Shown here piece by piece: positions 41,039 to 51,236 of a stretch of DNA of 64,000 nucleotides. The DNA is taken from positions 4,960,001 through 5,024,000 of the forward strand of contig NZ_CP111121.1 in NCBI RefSeq assembly GCF_026314945.1, read 5' to 3'. The notes under the pieces were generated by a model. That model was given only the letters and a program-made list of their open reading frames with translations, did not search any database and was not told the origin of the DNA. The first letter of the stretch is position 1, and each line of letters starts with the position of its first letter. Origin of the DNA: Chryseobacterium fluminis (GTDB lineage: Bacteria; Bacteroidota; Bacteroidia; Flavobacteriales; Weeksellaceae). Position numbers and translations under genes: made by a program.

Positions 41039-44008
41039 TTAAACATTAACGCCAATATGTTTTTTAAGCATTTCCGTAAGATCTGTCTGCCTGAGAGGTT
41101 TTGGTAGGAAATCAGTCATGCCGGATTCCAGGCATTTTTCTTTTTCGCCCAATACATTTCCGGCAGTAACGCCTATGATGGGGGTAAGTTCGTATCCAGG
41201 CAGCATACGGATCTGTTGTGTTGCTTCTATACCGTTCATTACCGGCATCTGAACATCCATAAGAATAATAGAAAATTGTTTTTCACGGCACGCTCCCAAA
41301 GCTTCCAAGCCATTGACAGCTTCTGTTAATTGTGCATCGGAAGCAAGGGATTTCATCATTTTATTATTGAGAACCATATTTACCGGATTATCATCCACTA
41401 AAAGGACCTGAATTTCCTGAGCAAATGAGTAAGAATCCTTTTCAGACCGATGACGATTTAATTTTAATTCAGTATTTTGAGCTAATCTTCTCAGAATCTT
41501 ATACAAATCATCGGATTTGATAGGTTTTAACAGCAAATGTGCATTTTCTTTTTCACGAATTGACGCAATGACATCTAAATCTTCCGAAGAAGAAGACAGT
41601 ATCATAGTAGGAGGATTGACTTTTCGCTGGTCAAACAGCTCCCTGATTTTATTGATTGTTTCCAATCCGGACATTACCGGCATGTGATAATCCATCAGGA
41701 TCACATCAAACAGCTCTCCTTTAAACAGAATCTCCAGAGCTTCCATTCCATTGGCAGCCAGTGTGCATTCTATATTCTTATAGGCAAGCATATGCTGGAG
41801 AATAATCCTGTTGTTTTCATTATCATCAACTACCAGAGCTTTCTTGGCAGTCATAAGATCATCATCCCTCAATTCAGAAATTTCGTAAGGAATCTCAATA
41901 TCAAAGAAAAATACGGAACCTTTTTCCGGTGCGCTTGTCAGAGATAGATGGCTTCCCATATAAATGAGGATATTGTTTGAGATGGTTAGGCCAAGACCTG
42001 TTCCGCCATATCTTTTACTGATTGAACTGTTTTCCTGAGTAAAAGCATTAAAAATATCCTTCTGTTTTTCAACAGGAATACCTATTCCCGTATCTCTTAC
42101 AGAGAAACGCAGGGAAATATTTTTCTCATCCATATGTAGCTTTTCCACTTTCAGTTCGATCTCCCCCTTTTCTGTAAATTTCACAGCATTACCCAGAAGG
42201 TTGATCAGGATTTGTTTTAATCTTGATTCATCAATAAGAATCGTTTTTGGAAGCCCCGGCTCAATATTCAGAAGAAGCTCAATATCTTTTTTCTGTGACT
42301 GATAGAGAATTGCATTAATAACCTGGTTCAGCATATCATAAAGGTCGCTTTTTTCAATCAGAAGCTCCATTTTTCCGGATTCTATTTTAGAAAAATCCAA
42401 TATATCGCTAATGATGTTGAGCAGGTTCTCCCCAGATTCATTGATATATTTCAGATATTGCATCTGTATTTCATCCAGCGGAGTCCTAAGGAGTAGATCC
42501 GAAAACCCTATGACTCCATTCAAAGGAGTTCGAATTTCATGGCTCATATTGGCCAGAAACTCTGATTTTGCCTTGCTTGCCATATCTGCTGTTTCCTTAG
42601 CATTTTTCAATTCCTCATTTACATGTACGGCATTTGTAATATTCTGTGCAGAAATAATTACACCTCCTATTTCATCTTCTGTGAGGTACCATGGTCCAAC
42701 TCTAAGGTCGTAATGTTGAATTTCTTCTTTACCTCTCACTTTCAAAGCAAAGTCTTCATTTATATATGTTTTTCCCAGAAGAGCATTATTATAAATCTCT
42801 TTTCTTTCTTCAGGAATATCAGGAGATATGATGAACAGATTATTTCCAATAAGATCCACATCATTCATATTGAATTCCTTTTTCCATTTGGTGCTTACAG
42901 AAACATACTCGAGATCTCTGTCAAACATGGCCAGTGGAATAGGCACGTCGGTTACAAAGGACTGCATCATGGCTTCCTTCCTGGTAACTTCCAGAAACAT
43001 TTTTTTGAAGGCATCAATATCTTGGATGATACCGAAAACCCTTGTGCAGACCCCATCTTCAAATTCAGGAAACCCTTTCACCCTTACCCAGATCGTAACG
43101 CCGTCAGCACGCACAAGCCGGAGTTCTTCATCAAAAGAAATCCCTTCAGTTACGGCTCTATTGAAGAGATGTTTCATTCTGTCACCGCTTTCTTTTTTAT
43201 AGAAATCGACTGTATTTTCAAAATCAGGCTGGAAATTATTTTTTATTTTATGGATGTCTCTGGTAGTCTGGGACCAGAAGAGGTTGCCAGTCTTCATGTT
43301 TGCTTCCCAGCCTCCAACCTGTGCTACGGAATTTGTCTGCTCCAGCATTTCTTTAGTATATACAAGATCTTTTTCTAATCTATGTATCCGAATAAGATCT
43401 GATTTCAATTTTATATAAAAGAAAACGATCACGGCAATGGCTGCAATGAAAGAGAAAATAATAAACAGAACGGTCCACATAGAAGATCTGTCTAGATCCT
43501 GATTTTTTACAGCAAGCTGAATTTCCCCATATTTTACAAATTCCTGAACCAGCATACGACATTTGTCCATATCGGCTTTATTATGTTCAAGTTCTTTTGG
43601 GGTCATTAATATGCCCTTTCTACGCTTCTCAATGAGCAAGACATCTCGGTCCATCATCATTTGAGAAGTATGCATAAGTTCGTTTAGAAGCTTGATTTGA
43701 TTTTTATCTTTAAGATTCAACGAATTTATATTAGAAATAAACCTGGGATATCTTTTTGTACTTTTATTGAACGGCTCGAGAAAACTTTCCTGACCTGTAA
43801 GCTGAAATCCCCGGCTTGCGGTTTCAGCATCTAACAAAGTGTTAAAAACATCTTTTATTAAACTTATAGATTCTTTGCTGTTCAGAAGGCTTTCCCTATT
43901 ATCCATCTGTTTCTGTAAGCTGATATAGGATGCTATAGAACCCGCAATTAGTAGTACTAAAGAAAGGACTACTCCCATCTGAAGATCTTTTATAGTTTTT
44001 TTCGGCAT
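41039..44008 (-). CDS. CHASE3 hybrid sensor histidine kinase with two receivers
   Basis: A 989-residue membrane sensor: transmembrane helices at about 10-30 and 178-198 bracketing a CHASE3 sensing domain (SIASYISLQKQMDNRESLLNS...DAETASRGFQLTGQESFLEPF). Then PAS (about 225-335) and PAS (about 345-460), HisKA with phosphoacceptor His in MSHEIRTPLNG, HATPase (VRDTGIGIPVEKQ, RYGGTGLGLTISN) and two receivers, ALVVDDNENN...DVILMDYHMPVMSG and VLLVDDNPVN...IILMDVQMPVMNG. The C-terminal HPt module appears decayed (40670-41036). Its N-terminus is closely similar to that of the kinase at 54699, so they are paralogues. Confidence 0.95.
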   Translation of the reverse strand: MPKKTIKDLQMGVVLSLVLLIAGSIASYISLQKQMDNRESLLNSKESISLIKDVFNTLLDAETASRGFQLTGQESFLEPFNKSTKRYPRFISNINSLNLKDKNQIKLLNELMHTSQMMMDRDVLLIEKRRKGILMTPKELEHNKADMDKCRMLVQEFVKYGEIQLAVKNQDLDRSSMWTVLFIIFSFIAAIAVIVFFYIKLKSDLIRIHRLEKDLVYTKEMLEQTNSVAQVGGWEANMKTGNLFWSQTTRDIHKIKNNFQPDFENTVDFYKKESGDRMKHLFNRAVTEGISFDEELRLVRADGVTIWVRVKGFPEFEDGVCTRVFGIIQDIDAFKKMFLEVTRKEAMMQSFVTDVPIPLAMFDRDLEYVSVSTKWKKEFNMNDVDLIGNNLFIISPDIPEERKEIYNNALLGKTYINEDFALKVRGKEEIQHYDLRVGPWYLTEDEIGGVIISAQNITNAVHVNEELKNAKETADMASKAKSEFLANMSHEIRTPLNGVIGFSDLLLRTPLDEIQMQYLKYINESGENLLNIISDILDFSKIESGKMELLIEKSDLYDMLNQVINAILYQSQKKDIELLLNIEPGLPKTILIDESRLKQILINLLGNAVKFTEKGEIELKVEKLHMDEKNISLRFSVRDTGIGIPVEKQKDIFNAFTQENSSISKRYGGTGLGLTISNNILIYMGSHLSLTSAPEKGSVFFFDIEIPYEISELRDDDLMTAKKALVVDDNENNRIILQHMLAYKNIECTLAANGMEALEILFKGELFDVILMDYHMPVMSGLETINKIRELFDQRKVNPPTMILSSSSEDLDVIASIREKENAHLLLKPIKSDDLYKILRRLAQNTELKLNRHRSEKDSYSFAQEIQVLLVDDNPVNMVLNNKMMKSLASDAQLTEAVNGLEALGACREKQFSIILMDVQMPVMNGIEATQQIRMLPGYELTPIIGVTAGNVLGEKEKCLESGMTDFLPKPLRQTDLTEMLKKHIGVNV

Positions 44009-44962
44009 TGAAAATTAGTTTAATGATAGTAATCTCCTGGGAGTAGTTAACGTAACAATTTAATTGTGATATACATCAAATATAAGGAAATATTGAAGAA
44101 AACGTAATATTTAATTATTTTTTATATTATTTGATATTTTACCAGAAGAATCAAGTGATTAAATCCAATCTTTCTGTGAAATCTGTTTCTGAATTATATA
44201 ACAGTTAAGTGAAAAAATCTCGGAAAGGATACCTGGTCATTAACTTTTATTTTTGATCTTTTGTACAGATTTATTCCAGACTGTTGAAGGAGTTTTTGTG
44301 AAGGCAGCGGTTTAGGGGTAGATGAGCTGATACCATTAGCAAGTAGATAATAAGTGTTTCGTAATGCAGGGAAGTGGGTGCATTCTACAAAGAGGTTATA
44401 GTTGTTGTCTAAAATTTTTGGAAGTACAGAACTCAGTGATCAATAATTTTATGTTTATCCTCCGTTGTCATGGTTCTGACAGACGTCCGTAGATATGATT
44501 CCGGATTGAAAAAGAATAAAAGGCAATATTTATGACAATACCGAATTGACAGTAATTGCTGTTACCGGCTTCGCTAAAGTGATGTCACAGTAGATTAGGG
44601 GGCAGCTATTACTCCTGTTACAGGATCTGCAAATATAGCCTCCAGCAATCCGAATTGGGGAAGCTGCCGTTATAATCTTGCTTTTTGCGAATTAAAAGCC
44701 AATATTAAACACATTTGTATAAATTCTACAGGAGCTATTCAGGCTGAATTGCTGGCAATTGACGTATTATCCGGATTCGGTGGGCATCATATAGATTTAT
44801 GACGGCCTCCAATATCACTTTAATTGTTGCAGGAAGCACTTTACCTTAAAATCTTATGTGTGATATCTGAAAAATATTAGTTGAAAACAGAAATCTGGAT
44901 TTTAAAAAAAATCTGATAAAACGAGAACTAGAGCATATTCCTTATAATGACATATAAAGACA
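44009..44962. other. Region between the hybrid kinase and metE with one coding trace
   Basis: On the plus strand, 44602-44802 is open and reads AAITPVTGSANIASSNPNWGSCRYNLAFCELKANIKHIC...LLAIDVLSGFGGHHIDL, stop. It looks like the end of a lost exported-protein gene, but no start or family was identified. The rest is AT-rich and empty. Confidence 0.4.
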
Positions 44963-44993
44963 GATACAGGCGTTATATCATAACGCCCGTATC
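44963..44993 (-). terminator. Terminator-like hairpin after metE
   Basis: GATAC-A-GGCGTTAT pairs with ATAACGCC-C-GTATC around a three-base loop, with one mismatch, 21 bp beyond the metE stop. Only a modest T-run follows on the minus strand. Confidence 0.7.
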
Positions 44994-45013
44994 AATGGTT
45001 TGTAATAAATTAA

Positions 45014-47320
45014 TCAGTTATTTTCAAAAACAACAGCTGACTCTTTCGCTGCGGCCACCATTGAAATTAAAGCTTTTTTTGTTTCATCCCAATGCCTGGT
45101 TTTTAATCCACAATCAGGATTTACCCACAATTGATCAGCAGGAATTACACTTTTGGCCTTTTGTAAGAGTTCAATCATTTCTTCTTTTGATGGAATCCTT
45201 GGTGAATGAATATCATAAACCCCAGGACCAATCTCATTCGGATACTTGAAATCTGCAAAGGCATTGAGTAGCTCCATTTGTGACCGGGAACATTCTATAG
45301 TAATTACATCGGCATCCATATCAGCAATATTTTTAATAATATCGTTAAATTCTGAATAGCACATATGAGTATGGATCTGGGTGGTATCTTCAACTCCGCT
45401 CGATGAAATTTTGAAGGCCTCCACCGCCCATTTCAAATAGTTTTCCCAGTCATTTTTTCTTAGTGGTAAACCTTCACGAATTGCTGGTTCATCAATTTGA
45501 ATGATTTTTATTCCTGCTTTTTCCAGGTCTGCAACTTCATCACGAATAGCCAAAGCAATCTGTTTACAGGTTTCAGAACGAGGTTGGTCATTACGGACAA
45601 AAGACCATTGTAGAATAGTTACTGGACCTGTCAACATTCCTTTGACCCACTTTTCTGTCTGGGACTGCGCATAGTGTGACCAATAAACTGTCATTGGATT
45701 CGGGCGTGATATATCTCCAAAAATAATAGGAGGTTTTACACAGCGGCTTCCATAGCTTTGTACCCACCCATTTTTGCTAAATAAAAATCCATCCATTTGT
45801 TCTCCAAAATATTCAACCATATCATTGCGTTCAAATTCTCCATGAACCAATACGTCAATTCCTATTTCCTCCTGCCAGCGGATCGTTCTTTGGGTTTCCT
45901 TTTTCAATAGGGCATCATATTGTTGTGCGGTAAGTTCTCCTTTTTTGAATTTGGCTCTCCAAGCTCTTACCTCTGTTGTCTGCGGAAATGAACCTATAGT
46001 GGTGGTAGGAAATAATGGTAGTTGTAAAACTTTCTGCTGTGCTGCTTTACGGAGTCTGAATGAATTTTTTCTTTTTGCATCTGTCTCTGTTACTGCATTT
46101 ACCCTTTGCTTTACTACTTCATTATGAATTAAGGGAGACATTTTTCTGCTGGAAAGGGATTCTTTATTTTCTGCAAATTCCATCAGTGATTTATTGGTGG
46201 GATTTTCATTTGCCAATTCCTTTAATTTTACCACTTCGTCCACTTTTTGTTTAGCAAAAGCCAACCAATTTTTAATTTCGGGATTTAGATTGGTTTCAAA
46301 GTCCAAATCACAAGGGGAGTGAAGTAAAGAGCATGATGGCGCTATAAAAACTCTTTCGGAACCTAATTTTTCAATACACTTTTTGATGTAATACAGTGAC
46401 TTTTCATAATCGCTTTTCCATATGTTTCTTCCATCGACAATTCCCAGTGAAAGGTCTAATGTTTCAGGAATTGTGTTTAATATTTCATCCAACTGCTTCG
46501 GGTTTCTAACTAAATCTACGTGCAGAACATTTACAGGAAGTGAAACAGCAAGAGAAAGATTATCTTTCAATCCGTCAAAATAAGTTGCAATAATGAATTT
46601 CAACTTCGGGAATTTCTTTCTGATTTCACCATAAACCCATTTGTATTTTTCTTTTGTTTTTTCAGTTAAATCCAAAACTAAAAACGGTTCGTCAAACTGA
46701 ATACATTTAGCTTCCTGCTCCTGAAGTTTTTCCAAAATTTCTATATAAACAGGTAGAAGATTTTCTGCCAGATCCAGTTTATCAAATCCCGGCTCTTTTT
46801 CTTTACCTAAAAGAAGATAGGAAATTGGCCCTATAATCACTGGCTTAGCGATGATTCCTGCCTGTTTTGCATCAGCAAATTCATTGAATATCTTATTTGA
46901 ATTTAGTCTGAATTTTTGATTTTTAATGAATTCCGGAACAATATAATGGTAATTCGTATCAAACCACTTTGTCATTTCCATGGCGGTGATATCCAGTCCT
47001 TCTTTTTGGTAACCTCTTGCCATTGCAAAGTAAAGGTCCAATTCCGTACTATTCTCCTTCATGATAACTTCGTGATAACGTATAGGAATAGCCCCAACCG
47101 TCAAAGTCATATCCAGAACATGATCATAATAAGAAAAATCGTTACATGGGATCAAATCAATTCCAGCTTCTTTTTGGATATTCCAGTTTTGATTACGGAG
47201 GTTGCTTCCGGTTTGAAGAAGTTCCTCTAGAAGAATTTTGCCTGACCAATACTGTTCACAGGCTTTTTTGAGTTCTCTTTTGCTGCCAATTCGCGGGTAG
47301 CCCAGAATGTGTGTTTGCAT
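45014..47320 (-). CDS. metE: Cobalamin-independent methionine synthase
   Basis: A 768-residue enzyme that transfers the methyl group of 5-methyltetrahydropteroyltri-L-glutamate to homocysteine. The N-terminal barrel starts MQTHILGYPRIGSKRELKKACEQYW. The catalytic C-terminal barrel carries zinc ligands in IHTHMCYSEF (His/Cys) and WVNPDCGLKTR (Cys), with FPTTTIGSFPQT at the domain junction and HGEFERNDMVEYFGEQ. It is full length for the family. A cobalamin riboswitch about 180 bp upstream indicates repression when B12 is available and the B12-dependent enzyme can operate. Confidence 0.97.
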   Translation of the reverse strand: MQTHILGYPRIGSKRELKKACEQYWSGKILLEELLQTGSNLRNQNWNIQKEAGIDLIPCNDFSYYDHVLDMTLTVGAIPIRYHEVIMKENSTELDLYFAMARGYQKEGLDITAMEMTKWFDTNYHYIVPEFIKNQKFRLNSNKIFNEFADAKQAGIIAKPVIIGPISYLLLGKEKEPGFDKLDLAENLLPVYIEILEKLQEQEAKCIQFDEPFLVLDLTEKTKEKYKWVYGEIRKKFPKLKFIIATYFDGLKDNLSLAVSLPVNVLHVDLVRNPKQLDEILNTIPETLDLSLGIVDGRNIWKSDYEKSLYYIKKCIEKLGSERVFIAPSCSLLHSPCDLDFETNLNPEIKNWLAFAKQKVDEVVKLKELANENPTNKSLMEFAENKESLSSRKMSPLIHNEVVKQRVNAVTETDAKRKNSFRLRKAAQQKVLQLPLFPTTTIGSFPQTTEVRAWRAKFKKGELTAQQYDALLKKETQRTIRWQEEIGIDVLVHGEFERNDMVEYFGEQMDGFLFSKNGWVQSYGSRCVKPPIIFGDISRPNPMTVYWSHYAQSQTEKWVKGMLTGPVTILQWSFVRNDQPRSETCKQIALAIRDEVADLEKAGIKIIQIDEPAIREGLPLRKNDWENYLKWAVEAFKISSSGVEDTTQIHTHMCYSEFNDIIKNIADMDADVITIECSRSQMELLNAFADFKYPNEIGPGVYDIHSPRIPSKEEMIELLQKAKSVIPADQLWVNPDCGLKTRHWDETKKALISMVAAAKESAVVFENN

Positions 47321-47499
47321 TTTTTGCTTTTTAAATTAAACTTAATTTTAAAGCTCTTTGAATGCTTCGTATTGCCTGCGAATATTAAATTTCCGGAAAA
47401 ATAATGACATATGTAAATTGCACAACTCCGATCATAGAATTGTACTATAAAAATATATCATCTGTCTGACCAAAAACTTCAGATCGCGAAAGCATTGTC

Positions 47500-47655
47500 A
47501 ATTTAGTAAAGGCAGGTCTCCTGACTTGTAACAATTTCTGTGATCCTTCCCGCTTTGGCAGTGGATATATAAAGACAGAAACTTCTGGTGTGTTACTTAC
47601 AGTTGCGCGACAGCTCGTGATTTCCACACGATTCCCTATTAATTTACCTTAAGTA
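47500..47655 (-). ncRNA. Cobalamin (B12) riboswitch upstream of metE
   Basis: On the minus strand the conserved B12-box region reads GAGCTGTCGCGCAACTGTAA (RNA from 47615 to about 47596). The 3' conserved element AAGTCAGGAGACCTGCC spans 47527-47511, and GGGAATCGTGTGGAAATCACG lies near the 5' end. These are the diagnostic blocks of the cobalamin element in the expected order. In bacteria it typically switches off metE when adenosyl- or methylcobalamin is bound. Confidence 0.93.
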
Positions 47656-47746
47656 AAACCTTTTACCGTTTGATGAAGTATATAAAGAACTAACAACTTA
47701 AAATAATCGATAACATTGCTGTTGTTACTTAGATTATATTTTGGGA

Positions 47747-47754
47747 CAAAAATA
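47747..47754 (-). promoter_or_regulatory. Putative promoter -7 box of the metE transcript
   Basis: On the minus strand TATTTTTG fits TAnnTTTG and sits about 90 bp before the riboswitch. A clear -33 box was not found. Confidence 0.35.
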
Positions 47755-47879
47755 AATATAAAGAATAAAAATAGGGTAGTGTTTAACTAAATAGAAAAAA
47801 AATACTTTATATATTGTCACTATACAGAAATAATTACTGTATATTTGGATGGGTTTTACTTTTTAAAGAAAAATATACT

Positions 47880-48341
47880 GTGGAAAATATTGATGACAAA
47901 GATCTTAAGCTGCTTAAGCTGTTACAGAACAATGCTAAATTAACAGTTAAAGAGCTCGCGAGAGAAATCAGTCTTTCCTTATCTCCTGCTTTTGAGAGAG
48001 TAAAAAGGCTGGAAAATGAAGGATATATAAAGAAATATGCTGCTATTCTCAATGCTGAGAAGCTTAACCGTGGTTTTACGGTTCTTTGTCAAATCAAATT
48101 AAAAATTCATGATAAATCTGTTGGAAATGATTTTGTAAAGCAAATTTTGAAAATTGATGAAATAGTAGAATGCTACAATATTTCGGGTGATTATGACTTC
48201 TTTTTAAAAGTGCAGGCTAAAGATATGAAACACTATCAGGACTTTGTATTCAATACATTAGGTTGTGTAGATGCTATTGGAAGTACACACAGTACATTTG
48301 TTATGGCCGAAGTGAAAAATTCACATGGTCTGAATATGTGA
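47880..48341 (+). CDS. Lrp/AsnC-family transcription regulator
   Basis: About 153 residues from GTG at 47880. The in-frame extension upstream to 47814 is hydrophobic and not expected. The N-terminal HTH is VENIDDKDLKLLKLLQNNAKLTVKELAREISLSLSPAFERVKRLENEGYIKKY. The C-terminal RAM effector-binding domain is LCQIKLKIHDKS...VECYNISGDYDFFLKVQAKDMKHYQDFV. Proteins of this family sense amino acids such as Leu, Asn, Lys or Met. It is divergent from metE, so it could control methionine metabolism, but the metE riboswitch shows a second, independent input. Confidence 0.9.
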   Translation: MENIDDKDLKLLKLLQNNAKLTVKELAREISLSLSPAFERVKRLENEGYIKKYAAILNAEKLNRGFTVLCQIKLKIHDKSVGNDFVKQILKIDEIVECYNISGDYDFFLKVQAKDMKHYQDFVFNTLGCVDAIGSTHSTFVMAEVKNSHGLNM

Positions 48342-49320
48342 TATCTTCAGGTAGTAATATATTGAAACAAGTTTCAAAGAATGATCAAAAAATAGATTTG
48401 GATTGTTGATTTGCTAAACGCGGCTTTTTAAGTTTCACTCGGTATATCGGCATAATAGAATATTTTTTATCACTTCCAGCAAATACTTTTACAATAAAAA
48501 TCTCAAGAAAAAGTATTTACTATAAAAATAGAATTGCGTTCAATGGTCTAAATAATCAGGGATTGAATAGAAATTACACAGGAGAAAAAAATAATCAGGA
48601 CCATATTAAATATAAGATGTTAAAAAATGGAATACTGGTGAAATATTTGTTTATCATATACTAGTTCTATATAAATTGTAGTGGCGAAACTACATTTAAT
48701 CCTTATATAAAAAGAAAAATACCTACACTTATAATATGTTCTAATAGAAAAATATTGGAAAACTAAATTTGATTTTAATGAAAAAAAAGGAATTTTTTGA
48801 TTATCAGGATTGAACTAAAATTCTACAAGAAAAATATGTTAATCGAAAAAAGAATAATATTTGATTCCATTTAAATGGCGATGGAATTAAATGCGAAATG
48901 GAATATGGATTCGGTAAGAAAATAAAAAATACTGATAACAATGTAATTCTGTGCGGAATCAAAGATTCCATTAAATATTAAGCAATTTTTTATTTAATAA
49001 AAAGTTTTATACTTTGGCTCGCCTACAGAATTACTAAATTTTAAACAACAACGGTTTATATCGCTTAGTGTTAAAAAACAATTTGCTAGAATTGACATTT
49101 AGTCAGGGCCTTATGCAACAGCAATTAAAATTTCAAAACGAGCCAGTTGGCGTAGAGAAATTTATTAAGTATATATTAATGAAAATAGTTCCCTAGTTAA
49201 AAATCAATGAGGGATATTAAAGAATGTTATGTATTATAATGTTTGTAATCCAAAAAAACAAATTAATTTGGATTAAAAGCCTATATTTATTCTTTAAATT
49301 GGGTAAATTAATTTATATAC
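48342..49320. other. 0.98-kb region without a recognised gene
   Basis: Very AT-rich. A short trace on the plus strand near 48865-48979 reads FHLNGDGIKCEMEYGFGKKIKNTDNNVILCGIKDSIKY but has no start, so it may be the end of a lost gene. Nothing else was identified. Confidence 0.4.
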
Positions 49321-50370
49321 ATGAAAATTTCTAAAAAAGATATTAATGCCGTTAGAAGGTCTGTAATGAAACGTCTTACAAAAAATGTCGGGAAATCACA
49401 GCCGGTAACAGGCAATAAAAAAGATTTGATTGTAAGAAAAGTATTGATTACCAGACCTAACCACCGCTTAGGAAATCTATTAATTATCACACCTTTAATT
49501 TGTGAGGTTCATTCTCTTTTTCCGGATAGTAAAATTGATCTTTTTGTAAAAGGTAATATAGCACCTTCGATTTTTAAAAACTACACTTATATCGATAGGA
49601 TTATCCAGCTTCCTAAAAAACCTTTCAGTAACTTATTTCAATATTTAAAGGGCTGGGCTTTATTAAAAACCAGAAAATATGATCTTGTTATTAACTCAGC
49701 AACAGGATCTTCGTCAGGAAGATTATCAACATTGTTTGCGCGCTCCCAACATAAAGTTTTTGGTGATTTTAATGAAGCATTAAATGTGAAATATTCTGAC
49801 TACAGGCATTTAGCCAAAAATTCGATATATAATCTGAGAGATTATTTATCAAAACTGGGGTTTGACGAAATTACAACAACGATTCCTGACTTATATTTAA
49901 ATTTGGATCAAAGTGAGATCTCGGCTGGAAAGGATAAATTAAAGAATTTGGTCCAAAACAGCAAAGATACAATTTGTCTTTTTACTAATGCTACAGGTGA
50001 AAAGTGCTATTCTCAAGAATGGTGGGAAGAGTTTTATGATAAGTTAAAAAAGAATTTTTCTGAATATAATATTATTGAGCTCTTACCTGTGGAAAATATA
50101 TCAAAACTTAATTTTACAATTCCTCATTTTTACAGCCGGGATATTCGTGAAATGAGCGGTTTTCTTAAAAATGTCACTCTTTTCATCGCAGCCGATAATG
50201 GGGTGATGCACTTAGCAAGTGCAACCGGAATTCCTACAATTGGGTTATTTTCTGTGAGTGCTGAAGAAGAGTACGCACCATATAATGCAAAGAGTTGTTC
50301 CGTAAATACCAATCATACTGATACTGATAAAATGATGCAGTTAATTCACATGATTCTAGAAAAGAGATAA
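49321..50370 (+). CDS. GT9-family (heptosyltransferase-like) glycosyltransferase
   Basis: A 349-residue GT-B protein. After a basic N-terminus, KVLITRPNHRLGNLLIITPLICEVHSLFPDSKIDLFV matches the GT9 start (RxxxLGDxLLxTP). LINSATGSSSGRLSTLFARSQHKVF and the C-terminal FIAADNGVMHLASATGIPTIGLFSVSAEEEYAPY are the donor-binding region. GT9 enzymes usually add heptose or related sugars to lipopolysaccharide core. It leads a short set with a WaaP-like kinase (20 bp downstream) and a PAP2 phosphatase. Confidence 0.87.
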   Translation: MKISKKDINAVRRSVMKRLTKNVGKSQPVTGNKKDLIVRKVLITRPNHRLGNLLIITPLICEVHSLFPDSKIDLFVKGNIAPSIFKNYTYIDRIIQLPKKPFSNLFQYLKGWALLKTRKYDLVINSATGSSSGRLSTLFARSQHKVFGDFNEALNVKYSDYRHLAKNSIYNLRDYLSKLGFDEITTTIPDLYLNLDQSEISAGKDKLKNLVQNSKDTICLFTNATGEKCYSQEWWEEFYDKLKKNFSEYNIIELLPVENISKLNFTIPHFYSRDIREMSGFLKNVTLFIAADNGVMHLASATGIPTIGLFSVSAEEEYAPYNAKSCSVNTNHTDTDKMMQLIHMILEKR

Positions 50371-50390
50371 TTAAGATTAATAAATTAAAG

Positions 50391-51152
50391 ATGAAGGTAT
50401 TTTTTGCAAATGAATTTTCTCGGTATTATGAAGAAATTATTCTTACAATAAGAAAATTTAAGAATGGCGGAACGATGATAGGTGATGGTCATAGGAATGT
50501 AATTAAAGTTTTTAAAATTGGTGACCGTTTAATTAACTTTAAATCCTTCAAACAGCATAATATAATCAACAGACATGTTTATAAATTTTATAGAAAATCT
50601 AAGGCAAGAAGGTCTTTTGAGTACGCATTATTTCTGTTAGATAAAAAATTTTATACTCCAACCCCGATAGCCTACATCGAAAATCATGATATTATCGGTC
50701 TGACGTCAAGTTACTATATGAGTGAGCAACTTGAAAATTCCTTGATGTTGAACGAAATTCTTACCAATAAGGATTTTCCTGACAGAGAAGAAATTATTAA
50801 AGGATATGCAGCACTCATGTATACTTTACATGAAAACGGTATTGAATTTATCGATAATTCTGCAGGAAACTTTTTAATAAGAAAAGAGGAAGGAGTCTAT
50901 CGTTTTTACATTGTTGATTTAAACAGAATGAATTTTTATGATCATATTGAAATAAATAAAAGACTTAAAAATTTCGCAAGGTTCACACTTGATAATGAAA
51001 TTATGAATATAATAAGCAAGGAATATGCATTGTTATCAGGAGCGTCAGCAGAATACTGTCTAAAGAAAATAAGTGATGCATCAAATAAAATGCTTTTTAA
51101 AAGGAAGGTAAAAAAAGTTTTAAAATTCTATAAATATATTATCAGGATTTAA
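50391..51152 (+). CDS. WaaP/Kdo-kinase-like lipopolysaccharide kinase family protein
   Basis: A 253-residue protein with a protein-kinase-like fold. GDGHRNVIKVFKIGDRLINFKSFKQ resembles the nucleotide loop and lysine region. LMYTLHENGIEFIDNSAGNFLIRKE corresponds to the H-x-x-G...D...N catalytic loop, and FYIVDLNRMNF to the metal-binding Asp motif. Such kinases phosphorylate heptose or Kdo in lipopolysaccharide core. The 20-bp gap after the GT9 gene suggests co-expression and a common role in core assembly. Confidence 0.8.
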   Translation: MKVFFANEFSRYYEEIILTIRKFKNGGTMIGDGHRNVIKVFKIGDRLINFKSFKQHNIINRHVYKFYRKSKARRSFEYALFLLDKKFYTPTPIAYIENHDIIGLTSSYYMSEQLENSLMLNEILTNKDFPDREEIIKGYAALMYTLHENGIEFIDNSAGNFLIRKEEGVYRFYIVDLNRMNFYDHIEINKRLKNFARFTLDNEIMNIISKEYALLSGASAEYCLKKISDASNKMLFKRKVKKVLKFYKYIIRI

Positions 51153-51236
51153 ATAGAAACAGCCGGTATTATACTATTAAATATAATTATCATAGAATGA
51201 AATCAATTTCAGAAATTGCATAAAAACTTTCATCAT

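Noticed and set aside
42411..43378. Long open frames opposite the hybrid kinase gene
   Set aside because: They lie antisense inside a strongly supported CHASE3 kinase gene and have no family resemblance.
45945..47230. Open frames antisense to metE
   Set aside because: Shadows of the highly conserved methionine synthase gene.
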